Source of the DNA: Clostridiales bacterium
Lineage (GTDB): Bacteria; Bacillota; Clostridia; Lachnospirales; Lachnospiraceae
Direction: 5' to 3'
Assembly (NCBI GenBank): GCA_018374355.1
Contig: JAHAFI010000004.1
Location: 1-64,000, forward strand
DNA: 64,000 nt
Position numbers and translations under genes: made by a program
Part shown: one piece after another, positions 9,009-16,209 of the stretch
How the letters are laid out: each line of letters begins with the position of its first letter
How positions within the stretch are numbered: the first letter of the stretch is position 1
Notes under the pieces: generated by a model
Database searches by the model: none
What the model was told of the DNA's origin: nothing
The model's input: only the letters and a program-made list of their open reading frames with translations

Positions 9009-10361
9009 CTAACTGCCCGGCTGAATTTTTTTCTTCAGGATATCGATGATCTTTTGTGCGTTATCTGAAGTTTCCAGTTCATGTTCGATTTTTTCGCAGC
9101 CGTGCATAATGGTGGTATGATCCCTGTTTCCCAGACATTTTCCGATGGCTTTCAGAGGAATACCGGTCAGTTCCCGGCACAGATACATGACGATCTGCCG
9201 CGGATAGACGATTTTGCTGTTTCGTTTGTTGCCTGCAATGTCCTCCGGAGTAATGTCAAAGTGTTCGGCCACGGTACTGATGATGATTTCCGGGGTAATA
9301 ACCTTCTTTTCGTTGGGGGAAATAATATCTTTCAGTACAGTTTCTGCCAGATCCATGGTAATTTCACGTTTTTCAAGGTTGGCATAGGCGATAATTTTAT
9401 TTAAGGAACCCTCCAGCTCACGGATATTGGATTTGATGTTGGTTGCAATGTATTCGATGATCGCATCATCCAGATTGTAACCGTCCATTTCTTCTTTTTT
9501 CCTGAGAATGGCAACTCTTGTCTCATAATCGGGAGAGGAGATATCTGCCAGAAGCCCCCATTCAAAGCGGGAACGAATACGGTCCTCCAAAATTTCCATA
9601 TCCTTCGGCGGTTTATCACTGGAGATAATAATCTGTTTTTTTGCTCCGTGAAGTGAGTTGAAGGTATGGAAAAATTCCTCCTGTGTAGACTCTTTACCTA
9701 TGATAAACTGAATATCATCGATGAGAAGTACATCAATATTTCTGTATTTTTCACGGAATTTAGTCATTGCAGTATTGTTTCCGTTTCGGATGGCCTCGAT
9801 CAGTTCGTTGGTAAAGGATTCACTGGTTGTATACAATATTTTTTTCGTAGGGTCTTTTTCAAGAATAAAATGGGCAACGGAATGCATCAGATGGGTTTTG
9901 CCCAGTCCCACACCTCCATATAAAAAGAGGGGATTGTAGATTTCTCCCGGAGATTCCGCTACTGCAAGAGAAGCTGCGTGAGCAAATTTGTTGTTGCTTC
10001 CTACGACGAAGGTGTCAAAGGTATACTTAGGATTCAGGTTTGCCATTTCTTTATTGGTATTATAATTAGAAGAAACGGGAACTTCCTTTTCTTCCTCCTG
10101 AATATCCTCCGGAAGTATAAATTTGATATCACAATCAGCTCCCGTCAGTTCGGAAATAGCTACTTTTAAAGGCAGGGCATATTTTTTACTGATATAATTC
10201 AGTCCGACCTGCTGGGATGGAACGAGAACTGTCACAACCTGATCTTCCACTTTATAAATTGTTAAAGGCTTCAGCCATGTTTTAAAGGAAACATCGGAAA
10301 GCTCGTGCTCCTTCTTTACTGTTTCTAGGATGTCATCCCATTTTTCAATAATGATGTCCAT
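9009..10361 (-). CDS. dnaA: Chromosomal replication initiator protein DnaA
   Basis: AAA+ initiator that binds DnaA boxes and melts oriC. About 450 aa. The N-terminal domain I (WDDILETVKKEHELSDVSFKTWLKPL) recruits helicase. A short linker follows, then the AAA+ core with Walker A GGVGLGKTHL and Walker B LLIDDIQFI, and the C-terminal helix-turn-helix with the signature NRDHTTIMHG. The start is placed at 10361 because GGAGGAA lies just before it; an in-frame ATG 12 nt upstream overlaps that ribosome site. DnaA boxes on both sides suggest autoregulation. Confidence 0.98.
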   Translation of the reverse strand: MDIIIEKWDDILETVKKEHELSDVSFKTWLKPLTIYKVEDQVVTVLVPSQQVGLNYISKKYALPLKVAISELTGADCDIKFILPEDIQEEEKEVPVSSNYNTNKEMANLNPKYTFDTFVVGSNNKFAHAASLAVAESPGEIYNPLFLYGGVGLGKTHLMHSVAHFILEKDPTKKILYTTSESFTNELIEAIRNGNNTAMTKFREKYRNIDVLLIDDIQFIIGKESTQEEFFHTFNSLHGAKKQIIISSDKPPKDMEILEDRIRSRFEWGLLADISSPDYETRVAILRKKEEMDGYNLDDAIIEYIATNIKSNIRELEGSLNKIIAYANLEKREITMDLAETVLKDIISPNEKKVITPEIIISTVAEHFDITPEDIAGNKRNSKIVYPRQIVMYLCRELTGIPLKAIGKCLGNRDHTTIMHGCEKIEHELETSDNAQKIIDILKKKIQPGS

Positions 10362-10455
10362 GATTTCCTCCATTAGTGCAAAAAAGAAACCTGTAGAACA
10401 TGTTTCTTTTAAAATTGGCGTATATATAATAACTCTACTCTATATTATAATAAAA

Positions 10456-10676
10456 TGTGGATTTAATCAATGATAAATTGTGGATAAGTTGATAAATCGT
10501 AAAAGAAAAAAGAAGTTGTCCATAGTCGAAAAAAAGGAGATTCTTTGTTATACACATGAAAAAGGGCGATAAAATAGGAATTTATTTAATTGTCCAGAAT
10601 TTATACACAATAAAAAAGCGGGTTATCCACATTTTATCCACATCTTGTGGATATCTTACGTAAACTATGTGTATAG
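10456..10676. other. oriC, main DnaA-box cluster
   Basis: Between dnaA and rpmH. Consensus boxes: TGTGGATAA 10479-10487, TTATACACA 10548-10556 and 10601-10609, TTATCCACA 10623-10631 and 10634-10642. Near-consensus: TGTGGATTT 10456-10464, TGTGGATAT 10646-10654, TGTGTATAG 10668-10676. An AT-only stretch (about 10420-10455) next to dnaA is a candidate unwinding element. Gene orientation switches here, as expected at an origin. Confidence 0.93.
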
Positions 10677-10728
10677 GGTGTGGGCAAAAAATGTAACAAA
10701 AAGTGTCTAAAAAAAACATCGATTTTGC

Positions 10729-10757
10729 TTGACTTGACAAATGTTTATGAATATAAT
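10729..10757 (+). promoter_or_regulatory. rpmH operon promoter
   Basis: TTGACT (10729-10734), 17-nt spacer, TATAAT (10752-10757), 72 nt before the rpmH start. It lies just past the DnaA boxes, so DnaA binding could influence it. Confidence 0.85.
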
Positions 10758-10828
10758 TGAAATGATGTTTTCTGACATACATGAGAGAATACAACTAAAT
10801 AGATAGTTTCGAAGGAGGTGCTTCAGAT

Positions 10829-10963
10829 ATGAAAATGACATTTCAGCCGAAAAAGAGATCCAGAGCGAAAGTTCACGGATTCAGAGCTAGAATGAGCACA
10901 GCAGGCGGAAGAAAAGTTCTGGCTGCAAGAAGATTAAAAGGAAGAAAATCTTTATCAGCATAA
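10829..10963 (+). CDS. rpmH: Large ribosomal subunit protein bL34
   Basis: Basic 44-aa ribosomal protein bL34 of the 50S subunit. The sequence MKMTFQPKKRSRAKVHGF then RARMSTAGGRKVLAARRLKGRK is the classical family pattern. The ribosome site GAAGGAGGTG ends 8 nt before the ATG. First gene of the rpmH-rnpA-yidD-yidC-jag operon, next to oriC as in nearly all bacteria. Confidence 0.98.
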   Translation: MKMTFQPKKRSRAKVHGFRARMSTAGGRKVLAARRLKGRKSLSA

Positions 10964-10990
10964 GACCGCAGATATGTGGTCTTTTCTTCT
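10962..10990 (+). terminator. Hairpin between rpmH and rnpA (attenuator or weak terminator)
   Basis: AAGACC and GGTCTT pair around a 10-nt loop, followed by TTCTTCT. It would reduce transcription from rpmH into rnpA, in line with the need for far more bL34 than RnpA. Confidence 0.55.
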
Positions 10991-11026
10991 ATAATTAATT
11001 AAGAAAAGTTAAAAAGGTAAATTTCT

Positions 11027-11398
11027 ATGGAATATTCAGAGAGCTTGAAGAAAAACAGAGATTTTCAGTTGGTTTACCGAACGGGAACATCCTACGCAAA
11101 CCGTTATCTGGTCATGTATGTAAAAGAGAATCAATTGGAAAAAAACAGAATCGGAGTCTCAGTTAGTAAAAAAGTGGGTAATAGTGTAGTACGCCACCGG
11201 CTCTGCAGGTTGATAAGAGAGAGTTATCGTTTACATGAGGGAGTGTTTCGTAGAGGATTGGATATTGTTGTGGTAGCCCGCGTGAATGCAAAAGAGAGAA
11301 CGTTTCGTGAGATTGAGAGTGCATTCCTACACCTTGGCAGGTTACATCAGATTGTGAAAAGAGATCGGAATGAAGACAATATTGATCAGAGGAATTAG
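11027..11398 (+). CDS. rnpA: Ribonuclease P protein component
   Basis: Protein subunit of RNase P, which binds the 5' leader of precursor tRNA and helps the catalytic RNA. 123 aa, basic. The family signature (RNR motif region) is clear in SVSKKVGNSVVRHRLCRLIRESYR (about residues 45-68). The N-terminus MEYSESLKKNRDFQLVYRTG matches known proteins. Its last 29 bp overlap yidD. Confidence 0.95.
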   Translation: MEYSESLKKNRDFQLVYRTGTSYANRYLVMYVKENQLEKNRIGVSVSKKVGNSVVRHRLCRLIRESYRLHEGVFRRGLDIVVVARVNAKERTFREIESAFLHLGRLHQIVKRDRNEDNIDQRN

Positions 11399-11579
11399 AT
11401 TTTATCAAAAGTATGTATCTCCTTTGAAGAGAACCCGGTGTCCCTATATACCTTCCTGTTCCCAGTACGGGCTGGAGGCAATAGAGAAATACGGGGCAGT
11501 AAAAGGAAGCCTTTTGGCTGTATGGAGAATTTTAAGGTGCAATCCCTTTTCAAAAGGCGGATTTGACCCGGTTCCATAG
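11370..11579 (+). CDS. yidD: Membrane protein insertion efficiency factor YidD
   Basis: Short (69 aa) membrane-associated protein that aids insertion by YidC. The invariant pattern is present: IRFYQKYVSPLKRTRCPYIPSCSQYGLEAIEKYG, with its three conserved cysteines (CPYIPSC and RCNPFSKGG). It overlaps the end of rnpA by 29 bp and precedes yidC by 20 bp. Confidence 0.95.
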   Translation: MKTILIRGIRFYQKYVSPLKRTRCPYIPSCSQYGLEAIEKYGAVKGSLLAVWRILRCNPFSKGGFDPVP

Positions 11580-11599
11580 GATGTAAGGAGGAAAGTTAA

Positions 11600-12892
11600 T
11601 TGAATATCGTGTTGACAAAGGTAACAACTCCGATAATCGGATGGGTTGCCAGTATCCTTGGGTGGATCATCAATGTAATTTACAGTCTGCTGGATGCGAT
11701 TGGAATTACAAATATCGGTCTTGCCATTATTTTGTTTACCGTGGTAGTCTATCTTCTGATGACTCCTCTGCAGATTAAACAGCAGAAGTTCTCAAAGATG
11801 AATACCATTATGCAGCCGGAAATTCAGAAGATCCAGAAAAAGTACAAAGGTAAAAAGGATCAGGAATCTGTTATGAAGCAGAACGAGGAAATCAGCGCCG
11901 TGTATCAGAAATATGGCGTTTCACCTGCGGGAAGCTGTGTGCAGCTTCTGGTTCAGATGCCTGTGCTGCTGGCTCTTTATCAGGTAATTTATCACATTCC
12001 GGGATATATTACCGGAGTTAGAGATGTATTTACCGGACTTGTAACAAAAATTATGTCTGTAGATGGATTCAGCGATGTAATCTCAAAATTCGTGACAGAT
12101 AACAAAATCGCAATGAATCCCAATATGGAATTTACAAAACAGACAACCATTGATTTCCTTTATAAGTTATCACCTTCCCAGATGGAAAGTTTTTCTGAAC
12201 TGCCGCAGTTCGGCGCATTTTCAGATTTATTTGCAGATGTTGCCGAAAAAGCAGATCACATGAACAAGTTTTTAACCCTGAATATCTCAGATACGCCTTG
12301 GGCGATTATGCAGTCCGGATGGGGACAGGGAAATATGGCAGGTTATCTGCTGGTATTTGCCGCTGTTATGATTCCTCTGCTGGCATGGTTTACCCAGTGG
12401 TTCAGCTATAAGCTGATGCCTCAGCCGCAGACCAACAATGACCAGCCCCCCAGCACCATGGAAGCTTCCATGAAGAGCATGAACACCTTCATGCCGGTGA
12501 TGTCCGCTGTGTTCTGTCTGACCCTTCCTGTAGGTATTGGTATTTACTGGATCATCGGTGCGGTAATCCGAAGCGTACAGCAGATCATTATCAATAAAGA
12601 GATGGACAAGATTGATACAGAGGATCTGGTTAGAAAAAATCAGGAAAAGATGAAAAAGAAACTGGAGAAAAAAGGAATTTCTCCTCAGAAGATCAATCAG
12701 CAGGCCAGAATGAATGTGCGCAATATTCAGGAAAATACCGCTAAACCGGGTATGAGTCCGGAGGAAAAGGCCGAAAGACAGAAAAAATCTACAGAATATT
12801 ACAATAGTTCCAATGCAAAGCCGGGCAGTCTGGCAGCAAAGGCGAACATGGTAAAACAGTTCGATGAAAAATCGAAAGGTAAGAAGAAATAG
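11600..12892 (+). CDS. yidC: Membrane protein insertase YidC/OxaA
   Basis: Inserts proteins into the cytoplasmic membrane alone or with Sec. 430 aa. It begins at TTG, 8 nt after AAGGAGG. Membrane segments are visible near residues 10-45 (VASILGWIINVIYSLLDAIG and LAIILFTVVVYLLM), 100-125 (LLVQMPVLLALYQVIYHIPG), 245-265 and 295-325 (FCLTLPVGIGIYWIIGAVI). There is no large periplasmic domain, as in the Gram-positive type. The extra loop near residues 140-230 and the long basic C-terminal tail, for ribosome contact, are usual in Clostridia. No lipobox is evident. Confidence 0.95.
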   Translation: MNIVLTKVTTPIIGWVASILGWIINVIYSLLDAIGITNIGLAIILFTVVVYLLMTPLQIKQQKFSKMNTIMQPEIQKIQKKYKGKKDQESVMKQNEEISAVYQKYGVSPAGSCVQLLVQMPVLLALYQVIYHIPGYITGVRDVFTGLVTKIMSVDGFSDVISKFVTDNKIAMNPNMEFTKQTTIDFLYKLSPSQMESFSELPQFGAFSDLFADVAEKADHMNKFLTLNISDTPWAIMQSGWGQGNMAGYLLVFAAVMIPLLAWFTQWFSYKLMPQPQTNNDQPPSTMEASMKSMNTFMPVMSAVFCLTLPVGIGIYWIIGAVIRSVQQIIINKEMDKIDTEDLVRKNQEKMKKKLEKKGISPQKINQQARMNVRNIQENTAKPGMSPEEKAERQKKSTEYYNSSNAKPGSLAAKANMVKQFDEKSKGKKK

Positions 12893-12903
12893 GGGGAAGG
12901 GCT

Positions 12904-13863
12904 ATGGAATTCAGAGAGATTACTGCGAAAACCGTTGACGATGCGATTACAAAAGCGTGTCTGGAATTAGAGACTTCCAGTGATAACTTGGAAATTCAGG
13001 TTGTCCGTGAAGGTACTTCCGGTTTCTTCGGAATTGGAAGCAAGCCGGCTATTATCAAGGTTCGGAAAAAGGTCGAAGAAGAAGAGTTCGATATTTTGAA
13101 GGAACTGAGAAAAGAAGAGAAAAAGGCTGAGAAGAAAGCTGAAAAGAAAGAACAGATTCGTAAAGAAGCGAAGAGAGAGCCGAAAAAGGAAGTAAAAAAA
13201 GAAGTTAAGAAGGAAGTCAAAAAAGACGATCCGAAAGAGGTAAAGAAGGAAGCTCAGAAACCTCAGAAAAAAGAAAATAAGCCTGCAGTAAAAGAGGCGG
13301 CGCCTGTAAAGGAAGCTGCTCCGGTGAAAGCGGCTGCAAAGCAGGAAACCAAGCAGGAAGTAAAAAGAGAAGAGAGAAAAAGTGTAGTTCGTACGGAAGA
13401 ACAGATTAAAGCCATGGAACAGGAAGGCAGAAAGTTCTTAGAAGGCGTATTTAAAGCTATGGAGCTTCCGGTTACAATCAATATGAACTATGACAAGACA
13501 AATGATTGTCTGGAAATTGATTTCGAAGGCGAGGATATGGGTATCCTCATCGGTAAGAGAGGTCAGACTCTGGATTCTCTGCAGTATTTGACAAGCCTTG
13601 TTGTGAATAAGGAACAGCAGGATTATGTGAGGGTGAAACTGGATACGGAGAATTATAGAAGCCGTAGAAAGGACACGCTGGAGAATCTGGCTAAGAATAT
13701 TGCCTTTAAGGTGAAGAAAACCAGAAAACCGGTGGTGCTGGAACCAATGAATCCTTATGAGAGACGGATTATTCATTCGGCGCTGCAGGGAAATAAGTTT
13801 GTGGAAACTTATAGTGAGGGTAATGAACCTTATCGGCATGTGGTTGTGGTTTATAAAAAGTAA
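12904..13863 (+). CDS. jag: Jag (KhpB), SpoIIIJ-associated RNA-binding protein
   Basis: RNA-binding partner gene of yidC. The protein is 319 aa. The N-terminal Jag-N domain is EITAKTVDDAITKACLELETSSDNLEIQVVREGTSGFFGIGSK (residues 4-47). A very charged Lys/Glu/Ala linker follows (about residues 60-160, repeats such as KKEVKKEVKK and APVKEAAPVK). Next is a KH domain with the GxxG loop IGKRGQTLDSLQYL (about 220), then an R3H domain at the C-terminus (ERRIIHSALQGNKFVETYSEG). The long linker is low complexity and may vary between strains. Confidence 0.95.
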   Translation: MEFREITAKTVDDAITKACLELETSSDNLEIQVVREGTSGFFGIGSKPAIIKVRKKVEEEEFDILKELRKEEKKAEKKAEKKEQIRKEAKREPKKEVKKEVKKEVKKDDPKEVKKEAQKPQKKENKPAVKEAAPVKEAAPVKAAAKQETKQEVKREERKSVVRTEEQIKAMEQEGRKFLEGVFKAMELPVTINMNYDKTNDCLEIDFEGEDMGILIGKRGQTLDSLQYLTSLVVNKEQQDYVRVKLDTENYRSRRKDTLENLAKNIAFKVKKTRKPVVLEPMNPYERRIIHSALQGNKFVETYSEGNEPYRHVVVVYKK

Positions 13864-13885
13864 GAGATTGGGAAATTTTTTGGGG

Positions 13886-13918
13886 AAGATGTTATCGAGT
13901 TTGGATAACATCTTTTCC
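13886..13918 (+). terminator. Intrinsic terminator of the rpmH-jag operon
   Basis: AAGATGTTATC and GATAACATCTT form an 11-bp perfect stem with a 7-nt loop, followed by TTCCTGTTTTT; it lies 22 nt after the jag stop. Confidence 0.85.
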
Positions 13919-13959
13919 TGTTTTTGGAGAGGATGCCGGGGGATGGTGAAAAGGGGACG

Positions 13960-14228
13960 CCGGGGCCGGGGAGCAGAGGGCGGACACTTCCCTTTGGACG
14001 GCAGGCTTCGAATCTGGAAGCACTAATCTTCCGATGCAGCGATTTTCGGGCACTGATGCAATTCAACAGGAAAATCTGAAAGATTTTCCTGCTTCACTGC
14101 ATCTGACCTTCAGGCTTTGTGAGCCTGAAGGTCTCCCGGAAATAGCTGCACCGGAAGCTAAGTGCTTCTTCAGATTCTTCGCGATGCCGCCCAAAGGGAA
14201 GTGTCCGCCCTCTGCTCCCCGGCCCCGG
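13960..14228. repeat. 269-bp near-palindromic structured element
   Basis: The outer arms begin CCGGGGCCGGGGAGCAGAGG and its complement. The first 38 bp are perfectly inverted, and imperfect pairing continues to about 95 bp per arm. Inside are two strong hairpins: 14067-14091 (CAGGAAAATC/GATTTTCCTG, enclosed by GATGCA/TGCATC) and 14106-14132 (ACCTTCAGGCT/AGCCTGAAGGT). No protein is convincing on either strand. It could be a MITE-like element or a structured RNA. Confidence 0.85.
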
Positions 14229-14336
14229 CTGGTGGTTGGCTGGTGGTTGGCTGGTGGTTTGGCTGGTGGTTTGGCTGGTGGTTGGCTGGTGGTTTGGCTG
14301 GGACTGGGGCTGGGACTGGGGCTGGGACTGGGGTTT
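14226..14336 (+). repeat. G-rich tandem repeats, G-quadruplex potential
   Basis: About six units of GGCTGGTGGTT(T) are followed from about 14299 by three units of GGGACTGGGGCT. The plus strand then has runs of GGG and GGGG spaced by 2-3 nt, enough for intramolecular G-quadruplexes. It abuts the palindromic element. Confidence 0.8.
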
Positions 14337-14407
14337 AGGATGGGGGAGCTGGGGGTGGCTGGTAATAGACGGTGGTTTATGGTGGTTTGAATTGGAAGGT
14401 TGGTGGA

Positions 14408-14577
14408 TTGGACATGGGAGAAGGAATTTGATTGGAATTGTCCAAAAATTGGAGTTTATATGGGAAAATTCAGTAGAATTTCGGGTTTTTGGATGTATGG
14501 GGGGAAATTGATGTTATATGTCCAAACTTTAGGGGGAAATGTGGACGTATGAGATTGAAATGCAGCACATAGGTCCA
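14408..14577. repeat. Second array of TTGGAC...GTCCAA hairpins
   Basis: Three hairpins: 14408-14445 (TTGGACA/TGTCCAA), 14489-14525 (TTGGATGTAT/ATATGTCCAA, G-U pairs), 14542-14577 (TGGACGTATGAG/CACATAGGTCCA). Same style and some shared sequence with 571-843. A fragment of repeat R2 (TATGAAGGACAGATTCTTGAAT) follows at 14587-14615. Confidence 0.6.
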
Positions 14578-14742
14578 AAAGGGTGATTATGAAGGACAGA
14601 TTCTTGAATGGTTGCGAAAAGTGTTAAAAAGTTTCTTCAGAACCGGGATTGTGCATTGGGAAGAAGTAGGTTAATATAAGTGGAGGATAGAATCCTGAGG
14701 GGTTACCTTGTGAAAGGTAATGGGAATGTTATATATTTTTTT

Positions 14743-14775
14743 GTACCAATGAAGGACAGAGTCCTTCATTGGTAC
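14743..14775. repeat. 15-bp perfect inverted repeat before mnmE
   Basis: GTACCAATGAAGGAC-AGA-GTCCTTCATTGGTAC, ending 43 nt before the mnmE start. The core GAAGGACAGAGTCCT is shared with repeat R2 (25885, 58173). There is no T-run after it, so a terminator is unlikely; it could be an operator or leader hairpin. Confidence 0.7.
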
Positions 14776-14818
14776 TGAAGTTAATAGAAGGTTTGAGAAA
14801 TTGCAGGAGGAATTGTAA

Positions 14819-16198
14819 ATGATGACAGGAGATACGATCGCGGCGATTGCTACGGCTATGACGGCGTCCGGGATTGGGATTGTGAGATTGAGTGGGGATG
14901 ATGCTCTGGAGATTGCGGGGAAGGTTTACCGGTCTAAGGGTGGGAAAAAAGATATTAAGCATGCTCAGTCTCATACGATTCATTATGGGTTTATCTATGA
15001 TGGTGAGCAGATGGTGGATGAGGTTTTGGTGATGGTGATGAAGGGGCCTCGGAGCTATACAGGAGAGGATACTGTGGAGATTGACTGTCATGGTGGTGTT
15101 TTGGCGATGCGGAAGGTGCTGGAGGCTGTGGTTTCTGCAGGAGCACGGCCGGCGGAGCCGGGAGAGTTTACGAAGCGCGCTTTTTTGAATGGAAGGATCG
15201 ATCTTTCTCAGGCGGAAGCAGTTATCGATGTTATTCATGCTCAGAATGAATATGCGTTGAAGAGTTCGGTGAGCCAGTTGAAGGGTTCCGTGATGAAGAC
15301 GATTCAGGAGATTCGCAGCGGTATTATTTATCATATTGCTTATATTGAATCGGCTCTTGATGATCCTGAGCATATCAGTATTGACGGGTACGGTGAAGAG
15401 CTGGGTGCTGTGGTGAAAGAGCAGAAAGCACGGATTAGGAAGCTGATTGATTCCTTCTCTGAGGGAAAAATGATTCGGGAAGGGATTCAGACGGTTATTG
15501 TGGGTAAACCGAATGCAGGAAAATCTTCCCTTTTGAATTGTCTGGTGGGAGAGGAGAAGGCTATCGTGACGGATATTGCCGGAACTACCAGAGATGTACT
15601 GGAGGAGACCATTGTGCTGCAGGGAATTTCCCTGAAAATGATGGATACGGCGGGAATCAGAAGCACTGAGGATGTGGTGGAAAAAATCGGCGTGGAGAGG
15701 GCCAGAACGTATGCGAAGGATGCGGATCTGATTCTTTATGTGGTGGATTCTTCTACGGAGCTGGATGAAAATGATGAGGAGATTTTGGAACTTCTTAAAG
15801 ATAAAAAAGCGATCGTACTGTTGAATAAAAGTGATTTGCAGCCGGTAGTCACGAAAGAGATGCTGGCCGGGAAAACCGAAAAGCCCATCATTCCCATTTC
15901 TGCAAAGGAAGAGCAGGGAGTGGAGGCGCTGGAAAAGCAGATCAAAGAGATGTTTTTTCAGGGAGAGCTGTCATTTAATGATGAGGTTTATATTACAAAT
16001 GTCAGGCATAAAAAGGCGCTGGAAGATGCTTACCGGAGCCTGAGCATGGTGGAGGAGAGCATTGCCATGGATATGCCGGAGGATTTCTTCTCCATTGATC
16101 TGATGAACGGATATGAGGCTTTGGGAAGCATCACCGGGGAGTCGGTGGGAGAGGATCTGGTAAATGAGATTTTCAGTAAATTTTGTACCGGAAAATAG
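14819..16198 (+). CDS. mnmE: tRNA modification GTPase MnmE
   Basis: Works with MnmG to install the carboxymethylaminomethyl group on wobble uridine 34 of certain tRNAs. 459 aa. The N-terminal tetrahydrofolate-binding domain begins TIAAIATAMTASGIGIVRLSG, followed by helices. An inserted Ras-like G domain follows, with GKPNAGKSSL (P-loop), DTAGIRST (G3) and NKSD (G4). The C-terminus ends FCTGK, the C-x-G-K catalytic motif. AGGAGG sits 8 nt before the first of two adjacent ATGs. mnmG starts 12 nt after the stop. Confidence 0.97.
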   Translation: MMTGDTIAAIATAMTASGIGIVRLSGDDALEIAGKVYRSKGGKKDIKHAQSHTIHYGFIYDGEQMVDEVLVMVMKGPRSYTGEDTVEIDCHGGVLAMRKVLEAVVSAGARPAEPGEFTKRAFLNGRIDLSQAEAVIDVIHAQNEYALKSSVSQLKGSVMKTIQEIRSGIIYHIAYIESALDDPEHISIDGYGEELGAVVKEQKARIRKLIDSFSEGKMIREGIQTVIVGKPNAGKSSLLNCLVGEEKAIVTDIAGTTRDVLEETIVLQGISLKMMDTAGIRSTEDVVEKIGVERARTYAKDADLILYVVDSSTELDENDEEILELLKDKKAIVLLNKSDLQPVVTKEMLAGKTEKPIIPISAKEEQGVEALEKQIKEMFFQGELSFNDEVYITNVRHKKALEDAYRSLSMVEESIAMDMPEDFFSIDLMNGYEALGSITGESVGEDLVNEIFSKFCTGK

Positions 16199-16209
16199 AG
16201 GAGAGGATT

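Noticed and set aside
14034..14511. ORFs across the G-rich repeat
   Set aside because: Translate to Trp/Gly/Leu repeats (GWWLAGGLAGG) caused by the tandem DNA repeat; not proteins.
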